DNA of 64,000 bases from Pseudomonadota bacterium (GTDB lineage: Bacteria > Pseudomonadota > Alphaproteobacteria > Sphingomonadales > Sphingomonadaceae), in contig JAEZIO010000026.1 in NCBI GenBank assembly GCA_023436615.1, positions 22,322 to 86,321 on the forward strand. The letters are read 5' to 3'. A program made the position numbers and the translations under genes. The notes under the pieces are model-generated. The model saw only the letters and a program-made list of their open reading frames with translations. It was not told where the DNA came from and made no database searches. The first letter of the stretch is position 1; each line of letters starts with the position of its first letter. Positions 48,704 to 56,133 of this stretch are shown in pieces.

Positions 48704-49459
48704 ATGCGCCCGCTGATGCTCGCTATGGCAATCGCCGCCGCGATCCTTCCCTCGACGGTTTCGGCCGAGCCGGCCGATGTCGCCGCCGCCGTCGCTTCGC
48801 CCACGCGCTCCGCCGACAATGTGAAGCTCGATGAGTCCCGCAAGCCGGCCGAGGTTTTGCAGTTCTTCGGTCTCCAGAAGGGCATGAGCGTCATCGATAT
48901 GTTCGGAGCCAATCGCTATTGGGCGGAGATCATCGCCCCGGCTGTCCGGCGGTACGGGTCGGTCGTCGTGTGGCAGCCGACGCAGTTCGTGAACGACAAG
49001 CGGCGCGCGGAATTCGCGGAGTTCGCATCGCATCAGTCCAATGTCGCGCTGATCTCGAGCCCGTTCGAGACGCCGCTGATCGGAACGAACCGCTACGACT
49101 TCCTGATCATGAACCTCGATTACCACGACGTGTACTGGCAAAGCGCCGAGCGGAAGATCGCGCGCATGGAGCCCGATACATGGCTCAGAGCGCTCTATGC
49201 CGCGATGAAGCCGGGCGCGGTTCTCGGGATCATCGACCATGTCGCGAGCCCGAACGACGACACGCGCGCCACCGTCGAGAAGCTGCACCGGATCGATCCT
49301 GCCGTGGTGAAGGCCGACTTCCTGCGTGCGGGTTTCCTGCTCGAAGGCGAAAGCGACCTGCTCCGAAATCCGGCGGACGATCACACGCTCAACGTGTTCG
49401 ATCCCAATATCCGCGGCAAGACCGACCGCTTCATCTTCCGGTTCCGGAAGCCCGCTTGA
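48704..49459 (+). CDS. Exported SAM-methyltransferase-like protein (COG4798 type)
   Basis: A 251-residue protein with a cleavable signal peptide (residues 1-21, cleavage after VSA) followed by a class I methyltransferase-like fold. GLQKGMSVIDMFGANRYWAEI occupies the SAM-binding position but lacks the usual glycine-rich GxGxG. Later strands are VVVWQPTQF and YDFLIMNLDYHDVYW. Export to the periplasm, where SAM is not expected, is the oddity of this family. AGGAGA precedes the ATG. The stop overlaps the symporter TTG start as TTGA, implying coupling. Confidence 0.8.
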   Translation: MRPLMLAMAIAAAILPSTVSAEPADVAAAVASPTRSADNVKLDESRKPAEVLQFFGLQKGMSVIDMFGANRYWAEIIAPAVRRYGSVVVWQPTQFVNDKRRAEFAEFASHQSNVALISSPFETPLIGTNRYDFLIMNLDYHDVYWQSAERKIARMEPDTWLRALYAAMKPGAVLGIIDHVASPNDDTRATVEKLHRIDPAVVKADFLRAGFLLEGESDLLRNPADDHTLNVFDPNIRGKTDRFIFRFRKPA

Positions 49460-50760
49460 GCGAACCCGCCGAGGCAGCCGCGGCGCGCCCCTTCAGCGGC
49501 GGCCGGCCCTATGTGGTGCTGGGTTCGCTCGTCATCGGGCTGATGCTCGGCATCCTCGGCGCTCATTCGCCGCCGGCCGTGCGCTCTGCGGCACTTCAGT
49601 TCGCGGGGGTGGTTGGCGGCCTCTGGCTCGACGCGTTGAAGATGACCGTAATCCCGCTGGTCGTCGCGCTCCTCGTCACCGGCATCGCAAAGAGTGCCGA
49701 GGCGGCGCGAGCCGGCCGGGTAGCGGCCCGGACCGTGGCCTGGATCGTTGGCATTTGCACCGCTTCGGCAATCTTGGGAATGGCGACGATCCAGCTGCTG
49801 ACGGCGCTATTTCCAATTTCCGGGCCGGCGGCGGATGCGCTTCGCCAGGGTGCGGCTGCGCTTGGTTCGGCGCCACCCCCAGCGGTGCCGAAGTTCGCCG
49901 ACTTCTTCGCAGCGGTAATTCCGCCGAACGTGATCGCTGCGGCGTCGAATGGCGACGTCCTCCCGCTGGTCGTGTTCTCGGTCCTATTCGCGCTTGCCGT
50001 GTCGCGCATCGCGGCCGCCAAACGCAATGCGATCGTTGGGCTCTTCGACGCGATTGCCGACGCACTGCTGCTGATCATCGGCTGGGTTCTGTGGATCGCG
50101 CCCGTGGGAATCCTGGCGCTGGCCTTCACGGTAGGCGCGGCTGCAGGAGAATCCGCGTTCGCGGGCCTTGCCCATTATATCGCGCTGGTCTCGACCGTGG
50201 GGGTGCTGGTTACCCTGCTGGCCTATCCGATTGCGATCTTCGCGGGTCGGATTGGGCCCGGTACGTTCACTCGCGCGATGTTCGCTCCGCAAAGCGTCGC
50301 CGTATCGACACGGTCGTCGCTTGCGTCGCTGCCGGCGATGCTCGCGTCGGCGCGGCTCATCGGCGTTCGCGACGAAACTGCCGATGTCTCACTGCCGATT
50401 GCCGTCGCGCTGCTTCGCGCCACGGGGCCCGCGATGAATGTCGCAGTCGCCTTCTATGTGGCGCATTGGCTCGGCTACCAGCCCACCTTCGGTCAGATCG
50501 TCGCCGCCACCGCGGTTGGCGCGGTCATGAGCTATGCCGCGATCAGCCTGCCCGGCGAAATCACCTTTATAAGCTCCATTGCGCCTATCGCCATCGCTCT
50601 TGGAGTTCCGATTGCGCCGCTGGCGCTGCTCGTTGCCGTCGAGATGGTCCCCGATATTTTCCGAACGCTGGGCAATGTCACGACGGATGTCGCCGTGGCG
50701 GCAGCCGTGGACAGGGGCGGCGGTCAGCGCCCAGCGATGGCGCGGACCCGATCCGAATAA
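49456..50760 (+). CDS. Dicarboxylate/amino acid:cation symporter (DAACS family)
   Basis: A 434-residue secondary transporter of the GltP/DctA (SDF) family. It has about eight helices plus re-entrant hairpins, with QSVAVSTRSSLASLP matching the serine-rich hairpin and VALLRATGPAMNVAVAF the NMDGT-like region, here divergent. Likely substrates are C4-dicarboxylates, glutamate or neutral amino acids, not resolvable by eye. The TTG start overlaps the methyltransferase stop. The last 37 bases overlap the convergent LytTR regulator. Confidence 0.88.
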   Translation: MSEPAEAAAARPFSGGRPYVVLGSLVIGLMLGILGAHSPPAVRSAALQFAGVVGGLWLDALKMTVIPLVVALLVTGIAKSAEAARAGRVAARTVAWIVGICTASAILGMATIQLLTALFPISGPAADALRQGAAALGSAPPPAVPKFADFFAAVIPPNVIAAASNGDVLPLVVFSVLFALAVSRIAAAKRNAIVGLFDAIADALLLIIGWVLWIAPVGILALAFTVGAAAGESAFAGLAHYIALVSTVGVLVTLLAYPIAIFAGRIGPGTFTRAMFAPQSVAVSTRSSLASLPAMLASARLIGVRDETADVSLPIAVALLRATGPAMNVAVAFYVAHWLGYQPTFGQIVAATAVGAVMSYAAISLPGEITFISSIAPIAIALGVPIAPLALLVAVEMVPDIFRTLGNVTTDVAVAAAVDRGGGQRPAMARTRSE

Positions 50761-51473
50761 AGTCGGCCGACCGCTTGCTCGGTCCCGTCGGCGAGGCGCG
50801 CGATCCAGCGACCCGACGAATTGCGGCTGAAGCCCGTGATGAAGTCCTTCCGGACGATCGCCGAGCGATGGAGCCGAACGAAGAGCGCCGGATCGAGTCC
50901 TTCCTCGAGAGCGCTCATCGAATGGTGGATGAGCCAGCTGCGACGCCCGACGTGGAGGCGCATGTAGTCGCGCTCGGCCGACACGCGATCGATATCGCGA
51001 GAAGCGATTCGGACGAGGCCGCTCATGTCCGACGCCCAGAATTCCTCGATCCACTCGGAGGAAGCCTGAGCTTCGCCGGGCCGTGCGCTGCGGCGCTTAA
51101 TGTAGTCGCGGGCACGATCGAGCGCACGCTGCAGCCGCGTCGGGTCGACCGGCTTCATCAGATAATCGACGGCGGCGACCTCGAACGCGGCGACAGCGAA
51201 ATGGTCGAATGCGGTCACGAAAACGACGGCCGGCGTCGGCTGCTGGTTCGCAAGCGAGCGCGCGACATCGATGCCGTCGAGCCCGGGCATCGCTATGTCG
51301 AGGAGCAGGAGGTCGGGCGACAAAGCCTCGGCCATGCTGATCGCGGACTCGCCGTCGCTCGCGGTGCCGACCAGAGCCGCGCCCTTGCTTCGCGCAAGGA
51401 GAAGTTGAAGCCGCTCCGCCGCAAGCGGCTCGTCGTCGGCTATCAGGACCTTCAGCGTCTGCTCGTCAGCCAT
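50724..51473 (-). CDS. LytTR-family response regulator
   Basis: A 249-residue transcription regulator: receiver domain (IADDEP, phospho-acceptor Asp59 in LLLLDIAMPG, FVTAFD, DYLMKPVD) and a C-terminal LytTR DNA-binding domain (about residues 150-245: RVSAERDYMRLHV, FVRLHRSAIV). It is translated from the same message as the LytS-type kinase; the two overlap by 8 bases. Targets are unknown. Confidence 0.93.
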   Translation of the reverse strand: MADEQTLKVLIADDEPLAAERLQLLLARSKGAALVGTASDGESAISMAEALSPDLLLLDIAMPGLDGIDVARSLANQQPTPAVVFVTAFDHFAVAAFEVAAVDYLMKPVDPTRLQRALDRARDYIKRRSARPGEAQASSEWIEEFWASDMSGLVRIASRDIDRVSAERDYMRLHVGRRSWLIHHSMSALEEGLDPALFVRLHRSAIVRKDFITGFSRNSSGRWIARLADGTEQAVGRLYSDRVRAIAGR

Positions 51474-52677
51474 GATGCACCGGCAAGCTTAGGGTGACCT
51501 TGTAACCGCCGCTCGGCATGGGCCCGAAGCGGCAGTCCGCATGCGACCCGAAGCGCGTTTCCAGTCGCTCGCTGACATTGGCGAGGCCAAGCCCCGTGCC
51601 CTCGTGAGTCGCAGCCGGAATGGCGTCCTTGCGCCCGTTCGCCAATTGGTTGCTGATGGTGATCGCCATGCGGCCGTCGGGGCAGAGCTCGGCGCAGATC
51701 CGGATCAGCACCTTGTTGCGCGTCTTGGATACCCCGTACTTGATGGCGTTCTCGACCACGGGCTGCAGGATGAGCGCCGGCAGGCGCGCCGTTTGCAGCT
51801 CCTCCGGCACATCGATTTCGACCTGGAGGCGATCGGGGAAGCGGGCCTTCTCGATTTCGAGGTACATTCGCTGGAGCTCGATCTCCTCGGCGAGGCTGAT
51901 GTCCGCGGCGGGGTCGAGCGACAAGCTGCTGCGGAAGAAGGTCGAAAGCGCAAGAAGCATCGCTTCGGCGCGGTCGTTGCGGCCCGTCATGACCAGCGAT
52001 GACAGCGAGTTCAGTGTATTGAACAGGAAATGCGGGTTGACCTGATAGCGTAGCGCGCGGAGTTGCGCAGCCTGGGCCGCCGTCTCCGCTTTGGCGGCGC
52101 GTTTCTGCGCCCTCAGGGCCTGCCCCTGCGCCTGGATCGCGAGATAATAGGCGCTCCAGGCAATGAAGAAGAACAGCCACACGACGGTCGCGTCTACGGC
52201 GATACGGAATTGCAGGTAGGGATCCAGCGCGCCGACGCGCGGCCAGGTGATCACCAGCGGCTGGTCTTGGTCACGCTCGATTCGCATCGCATTGCCGACG
52301 TCCGTGATCTTGTAGCCTTCGGCCGACACGTAGTGGACCTCGTCCTGCGGGCGCTCCTGATACTTGTCCGCCAGCATCAGGATCCCGGCCATGGAGGCCG
52401 CGGCAATCAGGCTCGCGACGGCAGCGGTGACCGCTCGCCGCGGCAGGCTCGATCGGCGCGCGAACAGAGTCAGCGCGGCATAGATCGCGAAGGTCAGCAG
52501 GGCGCCAACGACGATTGTCAGCGACTTGTTTTGAAGCGCTGTCGAGGCATCCCGGCCGAGGAAGACGCGAACGACGACTGTCGCTGCGTAGAATAGCCAG
52601 AAGCTAAGAATGGACTTGACCGCCAATGGCCAGTCCGAAAACGCCTTGTCGTGCGCCCCTGCTTGAACAGCTGTCAT
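51466..52677 (-). CDS. LytS/YehU-type membrane sensor histidine kinase
   Basis: A 403-residue kinase with about four membrane segments (residues 22-40, 53-72, 84-103, 160-180). A sensor stretch separates the last two. The His_kinase domain has the signature RYQVNPHFLFNTLNSL (phospho-accepting His216). The HATPase part has VVENAIKYGV and GTGLGLANV. It pairs with the overlapping LytTR regulator. The neighbouring symporter, which converges on the regulator, is a candidate target or co-sensor, as for some LytS-type pyruvate or amino-acid sensors; this is inference. Confidence 0.93.
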   Translation of the reverse strand: MTAVQAGAHDKAFSDWPLAVKSILSFWLFYAATVVVRVFLGRDASTALQNKSLTIVVGALLTFAIYAALTLFARRSSLPRRAVTAAVASLIAAASMAGILMLADKYQERPQDEVHYVSAEGYKITDVGNAMRIERDQDQPLVITWPRVGALDPYLQFRIAVDATVVWLFFFIAWSAYYLAIQAQGQALRAQKRAAKAETAAQAAQLRALRYQVNPHFLFNTLNSLSSLVMTGRNDRAEAMLLALSTFFRSSLSLDPAADISLAEEIELQRMYLEIEKARFPDRLQVEIDVPEELQTARLPALILQPVVENAIKYGVSKTRNKVLIRICAELCPDGRMAITISNQLANGRKDAIPAATHEGTGLGLANVSERLETRFGSHADCRFGPMPSGGYKVTLSLPVHHG

Positions 52678-52774
52678 CAGACGGCCGTTCTAGCGGCCGG
52701 GCGGCGCCGCTGCCATTGCCGCCAAGCGTGTTTGCAGAAGCGGCCGAGCCGCCGGTCGAAAGCGCTTCGTCGAA

Positions 52775-52800
52775 GGAACGGTGGACCGCACCTGCTCGTT
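52775..52800 (+). promoter_or_regulatory. EcfG (general stress sigma factor) promoter
   Basis: GGAAC (52775-52779), exactly 17 bases, CGTT (52797-52800). This is an exact match to the alphaproteobacterial EcfG pattern. The start would be near 52807, about 25 bases before the GTG of the small acidic protein gene. Confidence 0.7.
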
Positions 52801-52831
52801 CTGATCGCAAAATGCTCGCCGGGAGGACCTC

Positions 52832-53059
52832 GTGAACAATATCGCCGACAAGAAGCGTCAGCCGCCGCCCGCAGTCCACTCGGCGGATCCCGAACCGGAG
52901 CTCGAGGAGAAGCTTCGGCGCAACCCCGAAGATTGCGACGCCAAGATCGACGTCGGTAGCGACGAATCCATGGATGCGTCCGATCCGCCGTCGGCCGTCC
53001 ATCCGGACAATCAGGATCCTGTGCCGTCATCGGGATTCGAGGACGACGACGACCAATAG
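52832..53059 (+). CDS. Small acidic, proline-rich protein, probably stress-induced
   Basis: A 75-residue, probably disordered product rich in Asp, Glu and Pro (PEPELEEKLRRNPEDCDAK, ending GFEDDDDQ). GTG start with GGGAGG 7 bases upstream. The exact EcfG-type promoter and the Shine-Dalgarno site make it a convincing gene despite its lack of domains. It is divergent from the LytS kinase. No function assigned. Confidence 0.72.
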   Translation: MNNIADKKRQPPPAVHSADPEPELEEKLRRNPEDCDAKIDVGSDESMDASDPPSAVHPDNQDPVPSSGFEDDDDQ

Positions 53060-53251
53060 AATCGGCACGGCCCCGTTCCGATTGCGTTGCCGATAATCAA
53101 CAGTGCCGCTCGTTGCGACGAGCCGTGAAATATTAACATTGCACCGCAGTCCCCCCTCTGATTCAAGCATGAACGGGGGTGGGATAAGTGGTTAAGCCAT
53201 ACGCAACGATTGCGGCCGCATGATCCCGCTTGGGCGAAAGGAGTCGGGATC

Positions 53252-53803
53252 ATGATTACGAGGACCAGCCAACCAGCCAACGGCGCGTTGCTGATCTCGG
53301 AGATGAAGGAGTTTGCTGGCTTTTCGAAAGCCACGCAGCGCTACATCCGTCGCTCCCTCGACGTCGCCTACGGTCGCCGTGACCCCATCGAATGCTGGGC
53401 GCGCGATGAAGGCGAGGCTGCGTCGATCCGCGGCCAGGCCCGTCTCTACAAGCAGCTCGATCATCTGCGCATGCAGGTTCCGGATGACAGTGGCCTCGAC
53501 ATGGTCGAGCCGTTCATCGGCATGCTGATCACTTTGTCGGCGTTCGACCTGGGCCAGGACCGCCTGCCCAATTTCGCCGCATATCGCTTCCTCTACGAGA
53601 GGCTGGTCGGCGCCGCTGCCCGTCCGTGGCTTCCGGCGGCTTTCTGCGCCGCCGCAGCGCTGCCGCATCTACACCCCGATCGTCGGCGGACTCTCCTTCA
53701 GTCGATCAGCGAGAGTGCGGCGACGGCTCCCGGCTGGTCGAGCCGCGAACCGGCATTCTGGCCCGAGTGGGTGGAGAAGGTCGACCTTCGCGCCGCGGCC
53801 TGA
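53252..53803 (+). CDS. Hypothetical protein, unknown function
   Basis: A 183-residue soluble protein with no signal or membrane segment. It contains ATQRYIRRSLDVAYGRRDPIECWARDEGE, then a mostly helical body with several aromatic residues and a WSSREPAFWPEWVEKVDL tail. ATG 53252 is chosen because AAAGGAG lies 9 bases upstream; an in-frame start at 53210 is less likely. The 192 bases before it hold only a loose C-rich/G-rich inverted repeat. No family recognised. Convergent with the HAD gene, 7 bases away. Confidence 0.7.
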   Translation: MITRTSQPANGALLISEMKEFAGFSKATQRYIRRSLDVAYGRRDPIECWARDEGEAASIRGQARLYKQLDHLRMQVPDDSGLDMVEPFIGMLITLSAFDLGQDRLPNFAAYRFLYERLVGAAARPWLPAAFCAAAALPHLHPDRRRTLLQSISESAATAPGWSSREPAFWPEWVEKVDLRAAA

Positions 53804-53810
53804 GCCTGGC

Positions 53811-54305
53811 CTAGGCGTCCACCGTGACTGACGGGTAGATCGCGGCCAACTGGCTCAACGTCTCTGCTGCGTTCCTGTGGTGGATGAAGACCCCGCCCGC
53901 ATCTTCCCACAAGTGGCGGTGATTCTCCCGGTCGTCGACCAGAACGTCGCCACGTTCCATGTGCAAGTGCTTCTGACGGGCCATCGTCGTGATGATGGGC
54001 ACGCCGGGAAAGTGCTGCGCCGCCCAGCGCTCCTTTTGCGGAGCCGCCCATTTCCCTAGCGGCAGGCCGGTGAGGATGGTGGGCTTCAAATGCTTGACCG
54101 CGTCGAACAGCTGGCGAGCATCGGCCATCTCGGGAAGCTCCCCGTAGAAGTTTGGCGCGCGCGCCAGTCGCTTCCAGAACTCGCCGCGACCGCGGCGCGC
54201 TTCGAATTGCGCGGGCGTCATGCCGAGCAGGGCCTTCGCGCCCGCCTCGAAGTCCGCGAGGACGCCGTCGCAGTCCAAAAACAAGTGCGGCTGTTTGTTC
54301 ACCAT
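53811..54305 (-). CDS. HAD-superfamily phosphatase, 5'(3')-deoxyribonucleotidase-like
   Basis: A 164-residue HAD enzyme: motif I LFLDCDGVLADFE (Asp11 and Asp13), the motif II threonine in PTILTGLP, and motif IV GDVLVDDRENH. The DCDGVLADF form is typical of the NT5C (5'(3')-deoxyribonucleotidase) branch, which strips phosphates from nucleotides. ATG 54305 is chosen; it overlaps the upstream gene by 7 bases. That upstream gene has 2H-phosphoesterase motifs, so the pair may act in sequence on nucleotide or RNA-end phosphates (inference). Confidence 0.82.
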   Translation of the reverse strand: MVNKQPHLFLDCDGVLADFEAGAKALLGMTPAQFEARRGRGEFWKRLARAPNFYGELPEMADARQLFDAVKHLKPTILTGLPLGKWAAPQKERWAAQHFPGVPIITTMARQKHLHMERGDVLVDDRENHRHLWEDAGGVFIHHRNAAETLSQLAAIYPSVTVDA

Positions 54306-54676
54306 TGGAAGCGTGCCGGGTCGAGTTCGATCGGGATTGGGCGGTCGAGCGCCTCCCATCGCTTTTCCCGAAGCAGGTCGTTGCTCTCCTTCGCTTTCCG
54401 GCCGGGTCCCAGCGACCAGGTGATGTGATAGGTCGACCCATCGGGGCGGTCGGTGGTGCCGTCGAGGGCGACGACCAGGCACTCGAGGCTCTGGCCGTCA
54501 TCTGCATAGCCCACGATCTGGGCCTCGACCTCGCGGGGAAGGGGCGTCTCCTCGCTCGCTCCGACCTGCAATGTCACGTGATCGGCTATCGCCCGGTCAT
54601 ATTTCGGCGGGAATCGCTGCAGCAATCGCTCGCGCTCATCGCGGGGAATCTTCCAGCCTGTGACGTACCCGCTCAT
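54299..54676 (-). CDS. 2H-phosphoesterase-like protein
   Basis: A 125-residue protein with no obvious paralogue here. Two HxT motifs, each flanked by hydrophobic residues (DHVTLQV, His33/Thr35; YHITWSL, His84/Thr86), are the diagnostic pair of the 2H (LigT/CPDase) phosphoesterase superfamily, whose members open 2',3'-cyclic or 2'-5' phosphodiester bonds. The protein is smaller than LigT, so it is either a minimal member or a convergent pattern. It is coupled to the HAD phosphatase by a 7-base overlap. Confidence 0.6.
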   Translation of the reverse strand: MSGYVTGWKIPRDERERLLQRFPPKYDRAIADHVTLQVGASEETPLPREVEAQIVGYADDGQSLECLVVALDGTTDRPDGSTYHITWSLGPGRKAKESNDLLREKRWEALDRPIPIELDPARFQW

Positions 54677-54708
54677 TCCCCGCTCAACCGCCGGGAAGCG
54701 AAGCGGTT

Positions 54709-56100
54709 TCAGTGCCGGATGCGCTCGATGAGATCGCGCGCAAACTCGGCGAGCGTGTCATCCCGAGCGCCCATGATCAGGATCCGGTCGCCCTGCTTCG
54801 CCTCCGACAGCAGCAGCTCGCCGATTTCTGCGCGTTCAGGAACATGTTCAGCGCTGGCGCCCCGTGCGCGAATCTGGTCCGCCAGCCACCCCGATCCGCG
54901 ACTGCGGTCGACGGTCCCTCCCTGGTAGACCGGGTCGGAAAGGTAGAGACGGTCGCCTGGCGCCATTCCGCGCGAGAAGCTTTCGGCGAGTTCCTCACCC
55001 ATTTTGGCGATCGGGCCGTAGCCGTGCGGCTGGAACAGGACGAGAAGCCTTCCGGGGTGCGTGCGCAACGTAGCGAGAGTCGCATCGATCTTGTCGGGGT
55101 TGTGCGCGAAGTCGTCGATCACGGTTACGCCGCCGGCTTCGCCGACGATTTCCAGCCGTCGCCGAAGCCCCTCGAATCGCTCGAGCGCCGCGGCGGCGTC
55201 GGCGACAGCAACGCCGAGCTGGCGAGTTGCAGCGATGGCCGCCATCGCATTCGAAGCGTTGTGCCGGCCGGGAACGCGCAGCTGCACCTGCCGACGCTCG
55301 CCGCGATGATCGACGTCGAACCGTGCGCCGTCCGCAAGCAGTTCCAGATTGCGGCCGGCGAAATCCGCGCCGGGAGCATCGAAGCCGTATCCGACCAGTT
55401 TGTCCGGCGGAAGCGCATCGGCGAGCGCGCGGGTCTCCGCGTCGTCGAGATTGAGGACCGCCTTGCGCGAAGCGGCAAGGAATCCGGCGAACAGCCCGCG
55501 GAGCTCGACCATCTCCTTGTGATCGAGGCTGATGTTGGTCAGCACCGCGATTTCCGGCCTGTACAAGGCAATGGATCCGTCGCTCTCGTCCACCTCGCTG
55601 ACGAACAGCGCCGCATCGCCGACGAGAGCGCTCGCGAACGGTGCGGTCGGCGTGACGAAATTCTTCATCACGGCACCGTTCATGACGGTGGGGCTGCGGC
55701 CGCAGAAGTGCAGGATCCAGCCGACCATCCCGGTCACGGTGGATTTGCCGCTGGTGCCGCCGACGGCGACGCTGTGCTCGGCTGAATTGAGCAGTTGCGC
55801 CAGCAGTTCAGGCCGCCGGAGATGCGGGAGGCCAAGTTCACGGCCGCGGACCATGTCGGGCACATTGTCCTCGACGGCTGCCGAAGTGACGAGCGTGACG
55901 CCGGGCTGAAGCCCGGAGCCGTCCTGCGGGAAAAGCTCGATGCCGAGCGACCGAAGATAGTCGAATTTGCGGCCGGTCCTGCCGGCGTCGAGCGAGCGGT
56001 CGGATCCGGCGACACGCGCTCCCGATGCGCGAAGGATCGAAGCCAGCGGAAGCATGCCGCTGCCGCCGATCCCGCAGAAGAAATAGGCAGAATCGTTCAT
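54709..56100 (-). CDS. MurC/Mpl-like Mur ligase
   Basis: A 463-residue three-domain Mur ligase. The N-terminal UDP-muramoyl-binding part has FFCGIGGSGMLPLA, the ATP loop is GGTSGKSTVTGM, the central domain has SEVDESDGSI and NISLDHKEM, and the C-terminal domain has DDFAHNPDKI. The ATP loop has TSGKST rather than the THGKTT usual in MurC and Mpl. A stand-alone copy away from the dcw cluster fits a recycling ligase (Mpl, joining tripeptide to UDP-MurNAc), but specificity cannot be read. It is not a complete substitute for murC, which should lie elsewhere. Confidence 0.8.
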   Translation of the reverse strand: MNDSAYFFCGIGGSGMLPLASILRASGARVAGSDRSLDAGRTGRKFDYLRSLGIELFPQDGSGLQPGVTLVTSAAVEDNVPDMVRGRELGLPHLRRPELLAQLLNSAEHSVAVGGTSGKSTVTGMVGWILHFCGRSPTVMNGAVMKNFVTPTAPFASALVGDAALFVSEVDESDGSIALYRPEIAVLTNISLDHKEMVELRGLFAGFLAASRKAVLNLDDAETRALADALPPDKLVGYGFDAPGADFAGRNLELLADGARFDVDHRGERRQVQLRVPGRHNASNAMAAIAATRQLGVAVADAAAALERFEGLRRRLEIVGEAGGVTVIDDFAHNPDKIDATLATLRTHPGRLLVLFQPHGYGPIAKMGEELAESFSRGMAPGDRLYLSDPVYQGGTVDRSRGSGWLADQIRARGASAEHVPERAEIGELLLSEAKQGDRILIMGARDDTLAEFARDLIERIRH

Positions 56101-56133
56101 GCCCGCGGCCCTATTGGCCGGGACCGCTTATTG

